Origin: Actinomycetota bacterium
Lineage (GTDB): Bacteria; Actinomycetota; Actinomycetes; S36-B12
Direction of reading: 5' to 3'
Assembly: GCA_016870425.1 (NCBI GenBank)
Contig: VGBQ01000059.1
Location: 1 to 12,128 of the forward strand
DNA: 12,128 bases
The number at the start of each line of letters is the position of its first letter. The first letter of the stretch is position 1. The position numbers were made by a program, and so were the translations under genes. Below the pieces are notes generated by a model that made no database searches, was not told where the DNA came from, and worked only from the letters and a program-made list of their open reading frames with translations. This document shows, in pieces, positions 6,149-12,128 of this stretch.

Positions 6149-7396
6149 TCATGAAGCGGCGGGCTCCTGCCCGGACACCGTCTCTTGCTGACGCAGTTTG
6201 AGTGCCTTGGCGAAGGGCACGGCCATGAGCCCGTAGAAGGTCACGGTCACCGCGATGATGAGGAAGGCCGCCGGAAGCAGGTCCTGCGCCCCCGGCACCT
6301 TGGCCGCGACGAGGACGGTGCCCACGCTCGACGCGGTGGCCGCCGCGACGATGCCCCGCGGGTCCATGACCGCGATGAAGGCACGCTCCTTGCGCGTGAG
6401 GTTGGAGCCGAACGAGCACAGGATGCTGATGAGAGGCCGCTGCACGACGATGAGGAGGACGGCCAGGATCACGGTCGGGATCCAGATCGCCTCCACCGTG
6501 GCCAGAGGCACGAGCGCGGAGATCGAGACGAAGAGCACCCCGATGCCGATCGTCACGATGGTGTCGAAGAAGGGACTGCGTGGGTCCTGGGTCACGCCCA
6601 GCCTCTTGGCGACTCGCGGCGCCGCCATGCCCATGAGGACGGCGGCCAGTAGTCCGCTGTCCTGGGTGACGAGGTTGGCCAGGCCCGCGGTGACGAGGAC
6701 GGACGCGAGGACCACCTGGGTATCGAGCGTGGCATTGCCGCGTGCCAGGCGGCCGCCGATGACGAAGAGCGCGGTGCCGATCACCGCGGCCACGATGGCG
6801 ACGAGCACGCCGCCAATGAAGATGGCGATCCCCTCGGGAATCGACGTCGCGTCGCTGGCCTTGATGATCTGGAAGACCACGACCGCGGCCAGCGCCCCCA
6901 GGGGGTCGAGCAGGGTGCCTTCCCAGACCAGGATCCGACTCACGCGCGCATTGGGGCGAGCGAAATCCAGGATCGGATTGATGACGGTCGGTCCCGAGAC
7001 GATGAGGATCGCTCCGAGCATCACCGCGACCGGCCAGGGCATGCCGATGATGAAGTGAGCCCCTACCGCCGCGAGCGCCCCGGTGAGCGGGGCACCGATC
7101 CAGACGAGGCGGCGCACGACACTGCGCTCCTTCGCCTGCAGCTTGATCGCCGTGAGGCCGAGGCCGCCGTTGAAGAGAATGATGGCCACGACGAAGTCGA
7201 CAGCTGTGGGGAAGATCGATCCGAGGACTGCTCCGGGAGTGTCGTCGGGCGCGATGATGCCGAGGAGGAAGCCGGCCGGCAGCAGCAGGACGAGCGAAGG
7301 GATCCGCAGCCGGGGCGCGACGACCTGGCAGGCGGTCGCGATGCCGAAGACCAGGACGGTGGCGAGGATCACCTGCTGAGTCGTGGGCTCCGGCAC
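6149..7396 (-). CDS. CPA1-type cation/proton antiporter (NhaP-like)
   Basis: This 415-residue integral membrane protein has roughly 12 hydrophobic segments and a short hydrophilic C-tail, with no TrkA-type regulatory domain. LFNGGLGL (74-81), IVSGPTVINPIL (132-143) and WEGTLLDPLGAL (158-169) are conserved in a subgroup of cation:proton antiporters; Asp164 in the LLDP segment is the most likely ion-binding acid. MDPRGIVAAATASSV (344-358) matches the NhaP-family PRG motif on the late helix. It would exchange Na+ or K+ for H+ across the membrane for pH and salt balance; the ion cannot be read from sequence. The GTG start at 7394-7396 has no SD but has TAGAGT six bases upstream, which suggests a leaderless message. 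Confidence 0.85.
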   Translation of the reverse strand: MPEPTTQQVILATVLVFGIATACQVVAPRLRIPSLVLLLPAGFLLGIIAPDDTPGAVLGSIFPTAVDFVVAIILFNGGLGLTAIKLQAKERSVVRRLVWIGAPLTGALAAVGAHFIIGMPWPVAVMLGAILIVSGPTVINPILDFARPNARVSRILVWEGTLLDPLGALAAVVVFQIIKASDATSIPEGIAIFIGGVLVAIVAAVIGTALFVIGGRLARGNATLDTQVVLASVLVTAGLANLVTQDSGLLAAVLMGMAAPRVAKRLGVTQDPRSPFFDTIVTIGIGVLFVSISALVPLATVEAIWIPTVILAVLLIVVQRPLISILCSFGSNLTRKERAFIAVMDPRGIVAAATASSVGTVLVAAKVPGAQDLLPAAFLIIAVTVTFYGLMAVPFAKALKLRQQETVSGQEPAAS

Positions 7397-7402
7397 GCGC
7401 TC

Positions 7403-7408
7403 ACTCTA
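7403..7408 (-). promoter_or_regulatory. Candidate -10 box of the antiporter gene (leaderless)
   Basis: On the minus strand this reads TAGAGT, a match to the actinobacterial TANNNT -10 consensus, followed by six bases (GAGCGC) and then the GTG start. Transcription would begin at or next to the start codon, and no SD sequence is present. No clear -35 is visible. Confidence 0.45.
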
Positions 7409-7459
7409 GGGCGCTCGCCTGGGCTCCAGCGGCAAGAAGCGCTCCCGAATGGCCGCCGC

Positions 7460-7465
7460 TAGCCT
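7460..7465 (+). promoter_or_regulatory. Candidate -10 box of the 165-residue membrane protein gene (leaderless)
   Basis: TAGCCT (TANNNT type) lies eight bases before the GTG at 7474, and nothing resembling an SD sequence is in between. It faces away from the antiporter promoter in the same 77-base divergent gap. No -35 element is evident. Confidence 0.4.
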
Positions 7466-7473
7466 CAGAAGTC

Positions 7474-7971
7474 GTGGAAGCGCTGGAGCAGGGGGCGGAG
7501 CGACAGGCGCGGTCGCGCCGCTCCCTCGTCGTGCTCGTCATCGGCCTCCTGAGCATCGGCGTGCTCGTCGCTGGGGGCTTCTACTTGGATGCGCGCTGGC
7601 GTGCAGCCGCTGCCACGTCACTCACCATCGCCTTCGACAAGACCGTCACGGCCATCGAGAACGGCGAGAGGCGCGTGCAGTCGGTCTCCACCTACGAGCA
7701 GGAGCGCTCACTCTCGCGCGACGATGCACGCCAGGCGGCTGTCGAGTCGAGTGCACTCATTGCCGAGCGACGCGCGGCCGTCGATGCCGTCCTGCTCCTC
7801 CCGTGGCACTCCGACCTGCACCATGCGCAAACGCAGGCGGGAGTCTGGCTCGACTTGCGCGCCACCGGCATCAACAGCTTCGCAGCTCAGGGAGTGGCTC
7901 GCTATCCCCCGCGCGGTGAGCTCAACGACGCGCGAGCAGCGCTCGTGCGTGCCTTCAGCACCCTCGGCTAA
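7474..7971 (+). CDS. Single-pass membrane-anchored protein of unknown function
   Basis: I do not recognise a family for this 165-residue product. It has a short basic cytoplasmic N-terminus (RQARSRR, 11-17) and one strong transmembrane helix (about 18-38, SLVVLVIGLLSIGVLVAGGFY). By the positive-inside rule the remaining 125 residues would be outside the membrane. That part is rich in Ala, Glu and Arg, is mostly predicted helical, contains a possible short coiled coil (about 60-100, ENGERRVQSVSTYEQERSL onward), and has no cysteine. The GTG start at 7474 is the first in frame and has TAGCCT just upstream. Its TAA stop overlaps the stop of the converging lipoprotein gene by four bases. Both neighbours are envelope proteins, but no functional link is shown. 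Confidence 0.7.
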   Translation: MEALEQGAERQARSRRSLVVLVIGLLSIGVLVAGGFYLDARWRAAAATSLTIAFDKTVTAIENGERRVQSVSTYEQERSLSRDDARQAAVESSALIAERRAAVDAVLLLPWHSDLHHAQTQAGVWLDLRATGINSFAAQGVARYPPRGELNDARAALVRAFSTLG

Positions 7972-8444
7972 CTCGGCGACACACTCGGCTCGGGGCAGAC
8001 CTCATCGGCGTAGGCGTCGATCGCCTCGCCGCCCTCGGCGAATGCCGGATCCTCGAAGGAGCGGGTGAGTTCGCCCAGGAGCCCTGACATCGCGGGCGAG
8101 TCCGCTGCCGACTGCTTGACCTTCAGGGCCACGGCCCGCGAGGCATCGAGGAATCCCCGACCCGGAGCGGGGATCCCCGGCAGTGCCCCCTCGAGTTGGT
8201 CGAGGGCGTAGGACATGGCATCGGCTGCCGCCACCGCGGACATCGAGTCTCCCGCCTCGAGACTCGTCGCGAGGTCGGTGAGCGCGACGGAGTAGTCGTC
8301 CATGGCGGTGCGGGCCAGCGTGCAGTCGACCGTTGGCGCTGCGCTCACCGAGGTTGACTCGACGGGGGTCGAGCAGCCGGCCAGGGCCACAGCCACCACG
8401 GCGGTGACGACCACTGCGCGCCCGCGAACCCGTCGTCCCTGCAC
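7968..8444 (-). CDS. Small lipoprotein of unknown function
   Basis: The 158-residue product has a lipoprotein signal peptide: basic MQGRRVRGR, a hydrophobic core VVVTAVVAVA and the lipobox LAGC ending at Cys24, where a diacylglycerol would be attached after cleavage. A Ser/Thr/Pro-rich linker follows, then an all-helical domain (about 38-150) beginning with DCTLARTAMDDY, with a second cysteine near the end (EVCPEPS). Cys40 and this C-terminal Cys could form a disulfide across the domain. I do not recognise the family. It is exported to the outer face of the membrane. The GTG at 8442-8444 is placed six bases after TAGCCT, and the stop codon is shared with the converging gene (7968-7971). Confidence 0.72.
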   Translation of the reverse strand: MQGRRVRGRAVVVTAVVAVALAGCSTPVESTSVSAAPTVDCTLARTAMDDYSVALTDLATSLEAGDSMSAVAAADAMSYALDQLEGALPGIPAPGRGFLDASRAVALKVKQSAADSPAMSGLLGELTRSFEDPAFAEGGEAIDAYADEVCPEPSVSPS

Positions 8445-8450
8445 CCGCCC

Positions 8451-8456
8451 AGGCTA
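8451..8456 (-). promoter_or_regulatory. Candidate -10 box of the lipoprotein gene (leaderless)
   Basis: The minus strand reads TAGCCT, then six bases (GGGCGG), then the GTG start at 8444. The sequence is the same hexamer as that upstream of 7474. The GGG of the spacer is too close to the start codon to serve as an SD sequence. Confidence 0.45.
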
Positions 8457-8498
8457 GGCGACGCAGGACTCCCGGCTGGCGCTCACCCTGCGCGCCGG

Positions 8499-8504
8499 GA
8501 CAAT
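8499..8504 (+). promoter_or_regulatory. Candidate -10 box of the glutathione peroxidase gene (leaderless)
   Basis: GACAAT lies exactly six bases (ggaccc) before the ATG at 8511. It departs from TANNNT at the first base but keeps the A at position 2 and the final T. There is no SD sequence in the six-base interval. Confidence 0.35.
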
Positions 8505-8510
8505 GGACCC

Positions 8511-9020
8511 ATGACCGACAGCGCCTCCCTCTACGACCTGACCTTCACGGACAACCACGGCAGGGAGGTTGCCCTCTCCGACTTCGCCGGCAAGCCCGTG
8601 CTCGTGGTCAACACCGCGAGCAAGTGCGGCTTCACGCCGCAATACGACGACCTGCAGAAGCTCCATGAGGAGCTCGGCCCGCAGGGACTGGTCGTGCTGG
8701 GATTCCCCTGCGACCAGTTCGCGCACCAGGAGCCCGGCGATGACGGACAGATCGAGGAGTTCTGCAAGGTCAACTACGGGGTGACCTTCCCGCTCTCCAC
8801 GAAGATCGACGTCAATGGCAAGGGCACCCACCCGGTCTTCGCCTTCCTCAAGGATCGCGCCGGCGGCGTGCTGGGCTCGTCCATCAAGTGGAACTTCACG
8901 AAGTTCCTCGTCGGGCCTGATGGCCGGACTGTGCGGCGCTACGCCCCCAAGACGAAGCCGACGGAGATCGTCGCCGACATCACCCCCCTGCTGCCGGGCG
9001 AGGCCGCTGCCACGGACTAG
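8511..9020 (+). CDS. Glutathione peroxidase-family peroxidase, thioredoxin-dependent type
   Basis: This 169-residue cytoplasmic peroxidase has the thioredoxin fold. VVNTASKCGFTPQY (32-45) holds the peroxidatic Cys39 (Cys, not selenocysteine). GFPCDQFAHQEPG (64-76) includes Cys67 and Gln73, and IKWNFTKFLV (125-134) supplies Trp127 and Asn128, so the catalytic tetrad is complete. The third cysteine, Cys85 in EEFCKVNYGVTFP, falls where the resolving Cys of thioredoxin-dependent enzymes such as yeast Gpx3 lies (Cys36/64/82 there, a constant offset of three). The common FPCNQF reads FPCDQF. It reduces hydrogen peroxide and lipid hydroperoxides. Most actinobacteria lack glutathione, so thioredoxin is the likely reductant. 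Its TAG stop lies inside the CTAG shared with the converging oxidoreductase gene. Confidence 0.92.
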   Translation: MTDSASLYDLTFTDNHGREVALSDFAGKPVLVVNTASKCGFTPQYDDLQKLHEELGPQGLVVLGFPCDQFAHQEPGDDGQIEEFCKVNYGVTFPLSTKIDVNGKGTHPVFAFLKDRAGGVLGSSIKWNFTKFLVGPDGRTVRRYAPKTKPTEIVADITPLLPGEAAATD

Positions 9021-11164
9021 GCAGGCGCGAGCGAGACCGGCAGCGCCGTGACCGCGGCATTGCCGCTCAGCGGGTCGAAGCGCGCGTCCTCGGTGATGTC
9101 GTTGACGCTGCTGCCCGGCAGCGACGCCGCATGACTCCAGCCCACGCCCTCGCGTGAGGCGTGGCCCCACCCATGCGGCATGCACACCACCCCCGGCATC
9201 ACTGCATCCGAGACTTCGACGTCCGCATCCAGGTGGCCGGCCGCCGTCGTGATGCGGGCACGCGACCCCTCGGCGAGACCTCGCGCAGCCGCGTCGTCCG
9301 GATGGACCATCACCCGGCACCGATTGCTGCCTCCCGTGAGCCGCTCGGCGTTGTGCATCCACGAGTTGTTGCTGCGCAGATGGCGGCGGCCGATGAGCAG
9401 CAGGTCGCGTCCGTCGTCCGCGCGCGCATCGTCGTGCAGGGCCGCGATGACTCGGGGCCAGTCGGCCACGACGACCCGGTGATCGAGTCGGATGCGGCGA
9501 TCGGGGGTCATGAGCCGTCGCGGCAGGACCGGGTAGAGGGCGCCCAGGTCCAGACCGTGGGGATGCTTCCTCACCTTGCGGAGAGTGAGCCGTCGGCCGT
9601 GGCGCAGCCCCCAGGGACCGGCGCGCAGAGCCGCGTCGACGAAGCGGCGGGGCAGGAAGGTGCGGCGGGCGGCGTCGAGTGCGCGCGCAGCCCGCCTGCC
9701 CAGGGAGGCGGCTTGGATGCGCCACAGCAACTCGCGGAGGATGTCGGCATCGGTGCGCGAGTCGGCCTCGGGCTCGATCACGCGCTCACCCCAGCGCACG
9801 TGATTGCGCACGCTCACGGCGGGGAAGACCAGATCGAACTCCTCGCGCTCGAGCGCCGTCGTCGGAGGCAGGATCACATCGGCATGGCGCGTGGACTCGT
9901 TGATGAAGTAGTCGATCGCCACGCAGAAGTCCAGGGAGGCGAGCGCCTCGTCGACGCGCCGACCCTGCGGCACGGTGAGCACGGGATTGCCGGCGACCAG
10001 CACCATGGCCCGGATCTGGCCCTCGCCCGGAGTGAGGATCTCGTCGGCCAGCGTGCTGGATGGGAATTCCGCGGCGACCTCGGGGATCCCGCGCACGCGT
10101 GAGCGCCATCGGTCGTAGCCGGGCAGGTCGGTGGTGAGCGCGCCGATGCGGGGCAGGTCGAACGCCGGCTCTGCCAGCATCCATCCCCCGACCTCATCGA
10201 GTCTGCCGGTGAGCACATTGAGCACGTGGATGAGCCAGTACGCCGTCGTGCCGAACTCGGTCTGGCAGACGCCGAGCCGTGCGTAGACGGCAGCCCGGCG
10301 CGCGGCCGCGAGCTCGCGCGCGAGGCGCCGGATCGTCTCCGCGGGCACGCCGGTGCGCCTCTCGGCGTCCTCGGGAGTGACCTGCCGCACCATGCCGGCC
10401 ACCGCATCGAGCCCGTCGACGTACGACTCGGCGCGCCCGGGCCGAGCCAGGCCCTCCTCGACGATGACATGCGCCATCGCCGCGAGGAGGAAGACGTCGG
10501 TCCCCGGCCGCACGAACACATGCTCGTCGGCAACACCCGCCGTCTCGGTGCGCCGCGGATCGACGACCACCAGTCGACCACCCCGCTGACGCAGCTTCTC
10601 GAGCCGACGCTTGATGTGCGGCGCGGTCATGATCGAGCCGTTTGACACCAGCGGATTGCCGCCGATCACCATGAGGAAGTCGGTGCGGTCCACGTCGGGC
10701 ACGGGCAGGAGCAGGGGTGAGCCGAAGAGCAGGTGCGAGAGGAGGTGCTGCGGCTGCTGGTCGACGCTCGCGGCCGAGTAGCGATTGCGCGTGCCGATCG
10801 CCGACAGCAACTGCGGGATGTAGATGATCGGCGCCCACCCGTGGGTGATGGGATTGCCCAGGTAGAAGCCGATGGCGTCCCCGCCGTGGCGCTGACGGAT
10901 CGCGAGAAGTCGCTGCGCCACCAGGTCGAAGGCTTCGTCCCAGCCCATCTCGACCCACTCCTCGCCGACGCGCCGGACGGGCCGGCGCAGGCGGTCGGGG
11001 TCATGCGTCAGATCCTGGAGGGCCACCCCCTTGGGGCAGAGGTAGCCCTGACTGAAGGGGTCGGCCGCATCACCGCGGATGTCCACCACGCGATTGGCCT
11101 CGACCGTGATCTCCAGACCGCAGGATGCCTCGCAGAGATTGCACGCGCGGTAGTGAACCGACAT
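9017..11164 (-). CDS. Cytoplasmic molybdopterin oxidoreductase (DMSO reductase superfamily), one 4Fe-4S centre
   Basis: This 715-residue catalytic subunit begins with CNLCEASC and CPKG: Cys8, Cys11, Cys15 and Cys43 form a single 4Fe-4S site, followed by the conserved Lys45. WDEAFDLVAQRL (75-86), GGNPLVSNGS (168-177) and VVDPRRTETA (200-209) are typical cofactor-binding segments. The C-terminal molydopterin dinucleotide-binding domain (about 590-715) contains RSNNSWMHN and MPHGWGH. There is no twin-arginine signal, so it stays in the cytoplasm. At the position of the NapA Cys or FdhH selenocysteine, counted ungapped from the following FG, the residue is Asp135 in SVDQQP, so the metal ligand may be Asp. 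No electron-transfer subunit or cofactor gene is adjacent and the substrate is unknown. An SD, GAGGAGGG, sits just before the ATG. Confidence 0.9.
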   Translation of the reverse strand: MSVHYRACNLCEASCGLEITVEANRVVDIRGDAADPFSQGYLCPKGVALQDLTHDPDRLRRPVRRVGEEWVEMGWDEAFDLVAQRLLAIRQRHGGDAIGFYLGNPITHGWAPIIYIPQLLSAIGTRNRYSAASVDQQPQHLLSHLLFGSPLLLPVPDVDRTDFLMVIGGNPLVSNGSIMTAPHIKRRLEKLRQRGGRLVVVDPRRTETAGVADEHVFVRPGTDVFLLAAMAHVIVEEGLARPGRAESYVDGLDAVAGMVRQVTPEDAERRTGVPAETIRRLARELAAARRAAVYARLGVCQTEFGTTAYWLIHVLNVLTGRLDEVGGWMLAEPAFDLPRIGALTTDLPGYDRWRSRVRGIPEVAAEFPSSTLADEILTPGEGQIRAMVLVAGNPVLTVPQGRRVDEALASLDFCVAIDYFINESTRHADVILPPTTALEREEFDLVFPAVSVRNHVRWGERVIEPEADSRTDADILRELLWRIQAASLGRRAARALDAARRTFLPRRFVDAALRAGPWGLRHGRRLTLRKVRKHPHGLDLGALYPVLPRRLMTPDRRIRLDHRVVVADWPRVIAALHDDARADDGRDLLLIGRRHLRSNNSWMHNAERLTGGSNRCRVMVHPDDAAARGLAEGSRARITTAAGHLDADVEVSDAVMPGVVCMPHGWGHASREGVGWSHAASLPGSSVNDITEDARFDPLSGNAAVTALPVSLAPA

Positions 11165-11191
11165 TGCCCTCCTCGATCAGGGTTGATCGCG

Positions 11192-11197
11192 AGCCTA
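11192..11197 (-). promoter_or_regulatory. Candidate -10 box of the molybdopterin oxidoreductase gene
   Basis: The minus strand reads TAGGCT, 27 bases before the ATG at 11164. A start about seven bases downstream would leave a leader of roughly 20 bases that contains the clear SD GAGGAGGG (11167-11174). This is the one transcript in the right half with a conventional leader. No -35 is evident. Confidence 0.4.
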
Positions 11198-11225
11198 GGT
11201 CCCCACCGATCCCGGCGCACCCGGG

Positions 11226-11231
11226 TAGCGT
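11226..11231 (+). promoter_or_regulatory. Candidate -10 box of the PH-like membrane protein gene (leaderless)
   Basis: TAGCGT lies six bases (catccc) before the GTG at 11238, without an SD sequence. It is back to back with the oxidoreductase promoter in the same 73-base divergent gap. Confidence 0.42.
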
Positions 11232-11237
11232 CATCCC

Positions 11238-11711
11238 GTGACCGCGAACACCGGCGACATGCGCCTAGGGCGCACCCGCGGCATGGCCACGGCCCTCACC
11301 GCCGCGACGGTCGCCATCGGCGTGATCATCGCCCTGCGCGGCTTCCGCGGCTCACCGGCCGCGATCGTCCTCGGCGCGTTCCTCGTCGTGGCCGGCGTAC
11401 TCGCCTACTCGCGGGCGCTGCGCCCCTGGCTGCTCGATGAGCACGGGCTGTCCCTGGCCGGCAATAGGCGACTGCTGTGGTCGGACGTCCAACGCATCCA
11501 GGTCATCGCGACGACCCCCAAGGGTGCCGGCAGGGGCATGGCCCGGGTCGAACTGATCATCCACAGCCGTGATCGCAAGGCAAGGCTGGTGCTGATGTCA
11601 CGCAAGGATGCGGCGAGGGTTGCGGCCCTCTTGCAGGACCGCCTCCCCGCCAATGTCAAGGGCCGCGACACACTGTGGCTTATCGACAACGCGTGGGCGC
11701 ACATCCAGTGA
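11238..11711 (+). CDS. Small two-helix membrane protein with PH-like cytoplasmic domain
   Basis: The 157-residue product has a short N-terminus, two adjacent transmembrane helices (about 17-35 and 39-58) and then a soluble domain. The pattern of two helices followed by PWLLDEHGLSLAGNRRLLWSDVQRIQV is characteristic of bacterial PH-like membrane proteins: a 'D-x-x-G-L' strand, a short turn and a 'W-x-D-V-x-x-I' strand. The rest (strands VELIIHSRDRKARLVLMS, then a helix, KDAARVAALLQDRL) completes a PH-like order. The soluble part would face the cytoplasm. Function is unknown for this group. The GTG start at 11238 is six bases after a TAGCGT -10-like box. The stop overlaps the next gene's GTG, so the two genes are probably co-translated. 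Confidence 0.72.
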   Translation: MTANTGDMRLGRTRGMATALTAATVAIGVIIALRGFRGSPAAIVLGAFLVVAGVLAYSRALRPWLLDEHGLSLAGNRRLLWSDVQRIQVIATTPKGAGRGMARVELIIHSRDRKARLVLMSRKDAARVAALLQDRLPANVKGRDTLWLIDNAWAHIQ

Positions 11712-12128
11712 CATCGCCGTATGCGCGCATCGGACTCGCCGGCTGGAGTGAGGCCGTGTCGAAATACCGCGCTCGCTTCCCCGGAGAGGGCACCGGCCTC
11801 ACGCGCTATGCATCGACCTTCACCTTCGTCGAGGTCAATGCATCGTTCTACCGCGCGGTCCGCGCCGAGACCTTTGCGTCGTGGGCCGATCAGACCCCCG
11901 AGGGCTTCCGCTTCAGCGTCAAGATCAACCGAGCAGTCACCCACGCCGCCCGCCTGTCCGCCAACGCCACACTCGAGCAGGCGCTCGAGCCGATGATGAG
12001 CCTGGGCGCCAAGCTCGCGGCCGTCTTGATCCAACTCCCCCCGAGCCTGGCCTTCGACCCCGACCGGACCGAGGCATTCCTCGTGAGGCTGCGCGCCGCC
12101 TACTCGGGGACCGTGGCCTGGGAGCCCC
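11708..12128 (+). CDS. DUF72 family protein (YecE-like), N-terminal part
   Basis: An open frame starts at GTG 11708, overlapping the previous stop as GTGA, and runs through the window edge without a stop (140 codons visible). It matches the DUF72/YecE N-terminal half, a TIM-barrel-like fold. ARIGLAGWSEAV corresponds to the family's 'IGTSGWSY', FTFVEVNASFYR to the hallmark 'VEINSTFYR', and TPEGFRFSVKINRAVTH to 'tP..F.FavKa.r.iTH'. AAVLIQLPPSLAFD matches the following 'Q.PPs..' strand. The biochemical role of the family is not established. The family's usual length is about 240-290 residues, so roughly half is missing. Translation is probably coupled to the PH-like membrane protein upstream. 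Confidence 0.88.
   Translation, partial: MTSPYARIGLAGWSEAVSKYRARFPGEGTGLTRYASTFTFVEVNASFYRAVRAETFASWADQTPEGFRFSVKINRAVTHAARLSANATLEQALEPMMSLGAKLAAVLIQLPPSLAFDPDRTEAFLVRLRAAYSGTVAWEP

Noticed and set aside
8168..8179. 12-base perfect palindrome CGGGGATCCCCG in the lipoprotein gene
   Set aside because: It is a short GC-rich palindrome within codons, with no flanking symmetry or promoter nearby.
8454..9725. 423-codon open frame on the minus strand spanning glutathione peroxidase and the oxidoreductase end
   Set aside because: Its product is Arg/Pro/Gly-rich, covers two unrelated genes in the wrong frame, and has no motif.
9161..10102. 313-codon open frame on the plus strand opposite the oxidoreductase
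   Set aside because: It is antisense to a gene with continuous family motifs, and its composition is typical of a GC-rich shadow frame.

Overview
The window comes from a high-GC Gram-positive bacterium, most likely an actinobacterium. It is GC-rich, with codons strongly biased to G or C in the third position and frequent GTG starts (seven of the twelve start codons visible here). Several genes appear to begin at or next to their transcription start, and the protein families present are ones common in actinobacteria. I cannot name the genus. Coding density is very high: no gene-free stretch reaches 100 bases, and there are no RNA genes, CRISPR arrays, insertion sequences or phage genes.

Region 1 (1-5369, all + strand) reads as one operon. 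It holds the end of a branched-chain-amino-acid-type ABC substrate-binding protein, the ATPase LivF, the permease LivH, a free-standing class II glutamine amidotransferase-like hydrolase (N-terminal Cys2), a glutamine-synthetase-like gamma-glutamyl ligase interrupted by a frameshift near 3200, and a class III PLP aminotransferase. LivG and LivM are not seen and would have to lie upstream. The enzyme set suggests uptake of an amine or amino acid, gamma-glutamylation of its amine, transamination, and removal of the glutamyl group. This resembles the Puu polyamine or GlnA3/GlnA4 pathways, but with a class II (EgtC/YafJ-like) hydrolase where Puu uses the class I enzyme PuuD. The ligase frameshift means the pathway is either newly broken in this strain or obscured by a one-base sequence error. 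A striking 38-base near-perfect inverted repeat lies inside the first codons of the amidotransferase gene.

Region 2 (5403-9020) is a set of short independent units in alternating orientation: a secreted matrixin-like zinc metalloprotease (-), a CPA1-type cation/proton antiporter (-), a one-helix membrane-anchored protein of unknown function (+), a small lipoprotein of unknown function (-), and a thioredoxin-type glutathione peroxidase (+). Two convergent gene pairs overlap by exactly four bases and share their stop codons (7968-7971 and 9017-9020). Most starts here have a TANNNT-like -10 hexamer six to eight bases upstream and no Shine-Dalgarno sequence, which suggests leaderless mRNAs.

Region 3 (9017-12128) holds a 715-residue cytoplasmic molybdopterin oxidoreductase with one 4Fe-4S site and an Asp in the likely metal-ligand position (-). 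Divergent from it is a probable two-gene unit (+): a small membrane protein with a PH-like cytoplasmic tail, then a DUF72 protein that runs off the end of the window.
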